NCBI GenBank assembly: GCA_001321855.1
Contig: JPUP01000078.1
Span: forward strand, 1 to 64,000
Origin: SAR11 cluster bacterium PRT-SC02
GTDB lineage: Bacteria; Pseudomonadota; Alphaproteobacteria; Pelagibacterales; Pelagibacteraceae
Length of the DNA stretch: 64,000 nt
Reading direction: 5' to 3'
This document shows, piece by piece, positions 62,512 through 64,000 of the stretch (positions are counted from its first letter, which is position 1; each line of letters begins with the position of its first letter). The notes beneath the pieces were generated by a model. It did not search any database. It saw nothing but the letters and a program-made list of their open reading frames with translations, and was not told the origin of the DNA. The position numbers and the translations under genes are program-made.

Positions 62512-63795
62512 TCATACACCTATTATTGGAAGTGAGTCAAATGATGCTGTATCTATTCTAGATGAATGTTCTCTTCTCATTTTCCAACCTTTGCTTAAAC
62601 CTGCATGAGCAATACTAATTGCATATCTTCCATATTTTGAATTTGTGTAATCTATAGCTTTCATTAATTTTTTTGATTTATTCTCTAATAAAGGTGTAAG
62701 GAGATTACGATCATTTTGTTTTGCGTCTTTTAAATTTGATAATATTATTCCTGCTTTTTGATATGAATATCCATATTTATATATATCGTTTAAAGCCTTA
62801 ACTGCGTTCTTTATTAACTCGATGCTGTTACTAGAAGGAATTGCCAAATCTATTGTTTTTGAATTTGAATAATACTTTTTGTTCTTATCAAATGGACTAG
62901 TTCTGATAAATACAGTTATTGTTTTTGCTAATTGATCGTCTGCTCTGATTTTTTCTGCTGCATTTAAACAATGTGTGACAACTGACTCTTCTAATTCTTC
63001 TATATTTTTTACTTTTCGTCCGAATGATCTTGAAACACAGCAATTTTTTCTCTTTTCTTGCTCCATTTGTAGATTAATACAAGGTATTCCTCTTAACTCC
63101 ATTGCTGTTTTAGCGCCTAAAACATTTGTCCCCTTTTTTACCCAGGTGTTTGAAACATTTTTTAAGTCATAGGCATTACGAATATTATTCTTATAATAAA
63201 ACTTAGATAACTGCTTTCCAACTCCCCAAACTTTTTCAATAGGAAATTTTTTTAGTTTTTCATCTATATCTTTTTTTAAATATACAACTCCTGTTTTTTC
63301 TTTTTTTGCTATGTGGTTTGCCACCTTGCTTAAGGTTTTAGTAGAGGCTATACCTACACTTGTTGGTATACCTGTCCATCTAAGTATTCTTGATCTAATT
63401 TGTCTGCCATATTCTTCTATTCCTTCGTGATCCATAAAAGATAGGTCTATAAAAGCTTCATCGATAGAATATATTTCAACTTTAGGTGAAAAGGTTTTTA
63501 ATACCTTCATTACTCTTCTAGAGATGTCTCCGTATAATGCATAGTTTGAAGAATAGACTTCTATTTTGTTTCTAGTTATTAATTTTTTTACTTTAAAATA
63601 AGGTTCGCCCATTTTTATACCCATATCTTTTGCCTCTTGTGATCTAGATATTACGCAACCATCGTTATTCGACAAAACAACTACAGCTCTCTTTTGTATT
63701 TTTGGTTTAAAAAGCCTTTCGCAGGAAACATAGAATGAGTTGCAATCTATGAGGGCTATTATATTTTTTTTAGTGGTGTACTTGATGGATGACAT
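62512..63795 (-). CDS. umuC: Y-family DNA polymerase V catalytic subunit UmuC
   Basis: ALIDCNSFYVSCERLFKP, VLSNNDGCVISRS, YSIDEAFIDLS, GIASTKTLSKVANHIAK. Confidence 0.97.
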   Translation of the reverse strand: MSSIKYTTKKNIIALIDCNSFYVSCERLFKPKIQKRAVVVLSNNDGCVISRSQEAKDMGIKMGEPYFKVKKLITRNKIEVYSSNYALYGDISRRVMKVLKTFSPKVEIYSIDEAFIDLSFMDHEGIEEYGRQIRSRILRWTGIPTSVGIASTKTLSKVANHIAKKEKTGVVYLKKDIDEKLKKFPIEKVWGVGKQLSKFYYKNNIRNAYDLKNVSNTWVKKGTNVLGAKTAMELRGIPCINLQMEQEKRKNCCVSRSFGRKVKNIEELEESVVTHCLNAAEKIRADDQLAKTITVFIRTSPFDKNKKYYSNSKTIDLAIPSSNSIELIKNAVKALNDIYKYGYSYQKAGIILSNLKDAKQNDRNLLTPLLENKSKKLMKAIDYTNSKYGRYAISIAHAGLSKGWKMRREHSSRIDTASFDSLPIIGV

Positions 63796-64000
63796 AAGTT
63801 ACAACTCCCCAAATAATTATTTCTTGATCATTTGCTAGATATATTTTTTCTGACGATTTATCCAAACCAGATGTTAAGAATGTTTTTCCTTTTTCTTTCA
63901 AGATGGTTTTGACTACGAGTTCATCATTAACATTGGCAATTACTGTTGAAAAGTTTTTAGGATTGATGCTCCTATCTACTATTAACAAATCACCGTCGTA
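63770..64000 (-). CDS. umuD: UmuD-like S24 peptidase (partial, runs off window end)
   Basis: YDGDLLIVDRS...; immediately upstream of and overlapping umuC. Confidence 0.85.
   Translation of the reverse strand, partial: YDGDLLIVDRSINPKNFSTVIANVNDELVVKTILKEKGKTFLTSGLDKSSEKIYLANDQEIIIWGVVTYVIHQVHH

Overview
AT-rich, gene-dense window with very short intergenic gaps. Gene content and order resemble a streamlined alphaproteobacterium of the Pelagibacterales (SAR11) type; this lineage call is inference. Nearly all bases are explained by about 60 CDS and 3 tRNAs (Pro-TGG, Glu-TTC, Ser-GCT). Housekeeping blocks: tmk-holB-metG-tatD-MBL; recJ-glpX-hom; argC-rpsI-rplM; rpmF-plsX-ihfA-merR; rpiB-glyA-nrdR-ribD-ribE-ribBA-ribH-nusB; spoT-pyrE-pdxJ-acpS-lepB-rnc-recO; folK-smpB-dapA. 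Accessory blocks: 7.1-17.2 kb (sugar methyltransferase, SbmA/BacA-like transporter, solo tyrosine recombinase, SGNH protein, glycosyltransferases, GIY-YIG) and 17.2-29.8 kb (inositol-like catabolic cluster with an ABC sugar transporter). Observations most worth checking: (1) a compact TPP riboswitch abutting an SSS-family transporter that matches ThiV, placed directly behind umuC; (2) a perfect 10-7-10 inverted repeat immediately upstream of the solo tyrosine recombinase; (3) a one-base frameshift in an A6/T6 run of hppA, with the expected C-terminus intact in another frame; (4) an IolG/IolE/IolD cluster lacking IolB/IolC/IolJ but carrying a ROK kinase without the usual zinc cysteines and an HpaI aldolase; (5) a recJ stop codon located inside tRNA-Glu; (6) era, fabH and DUF177 missing from their usual positions. 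I found no CRISPR array, IS element or rRNA. No search or alignment was run; family calls are by recognised motifs.
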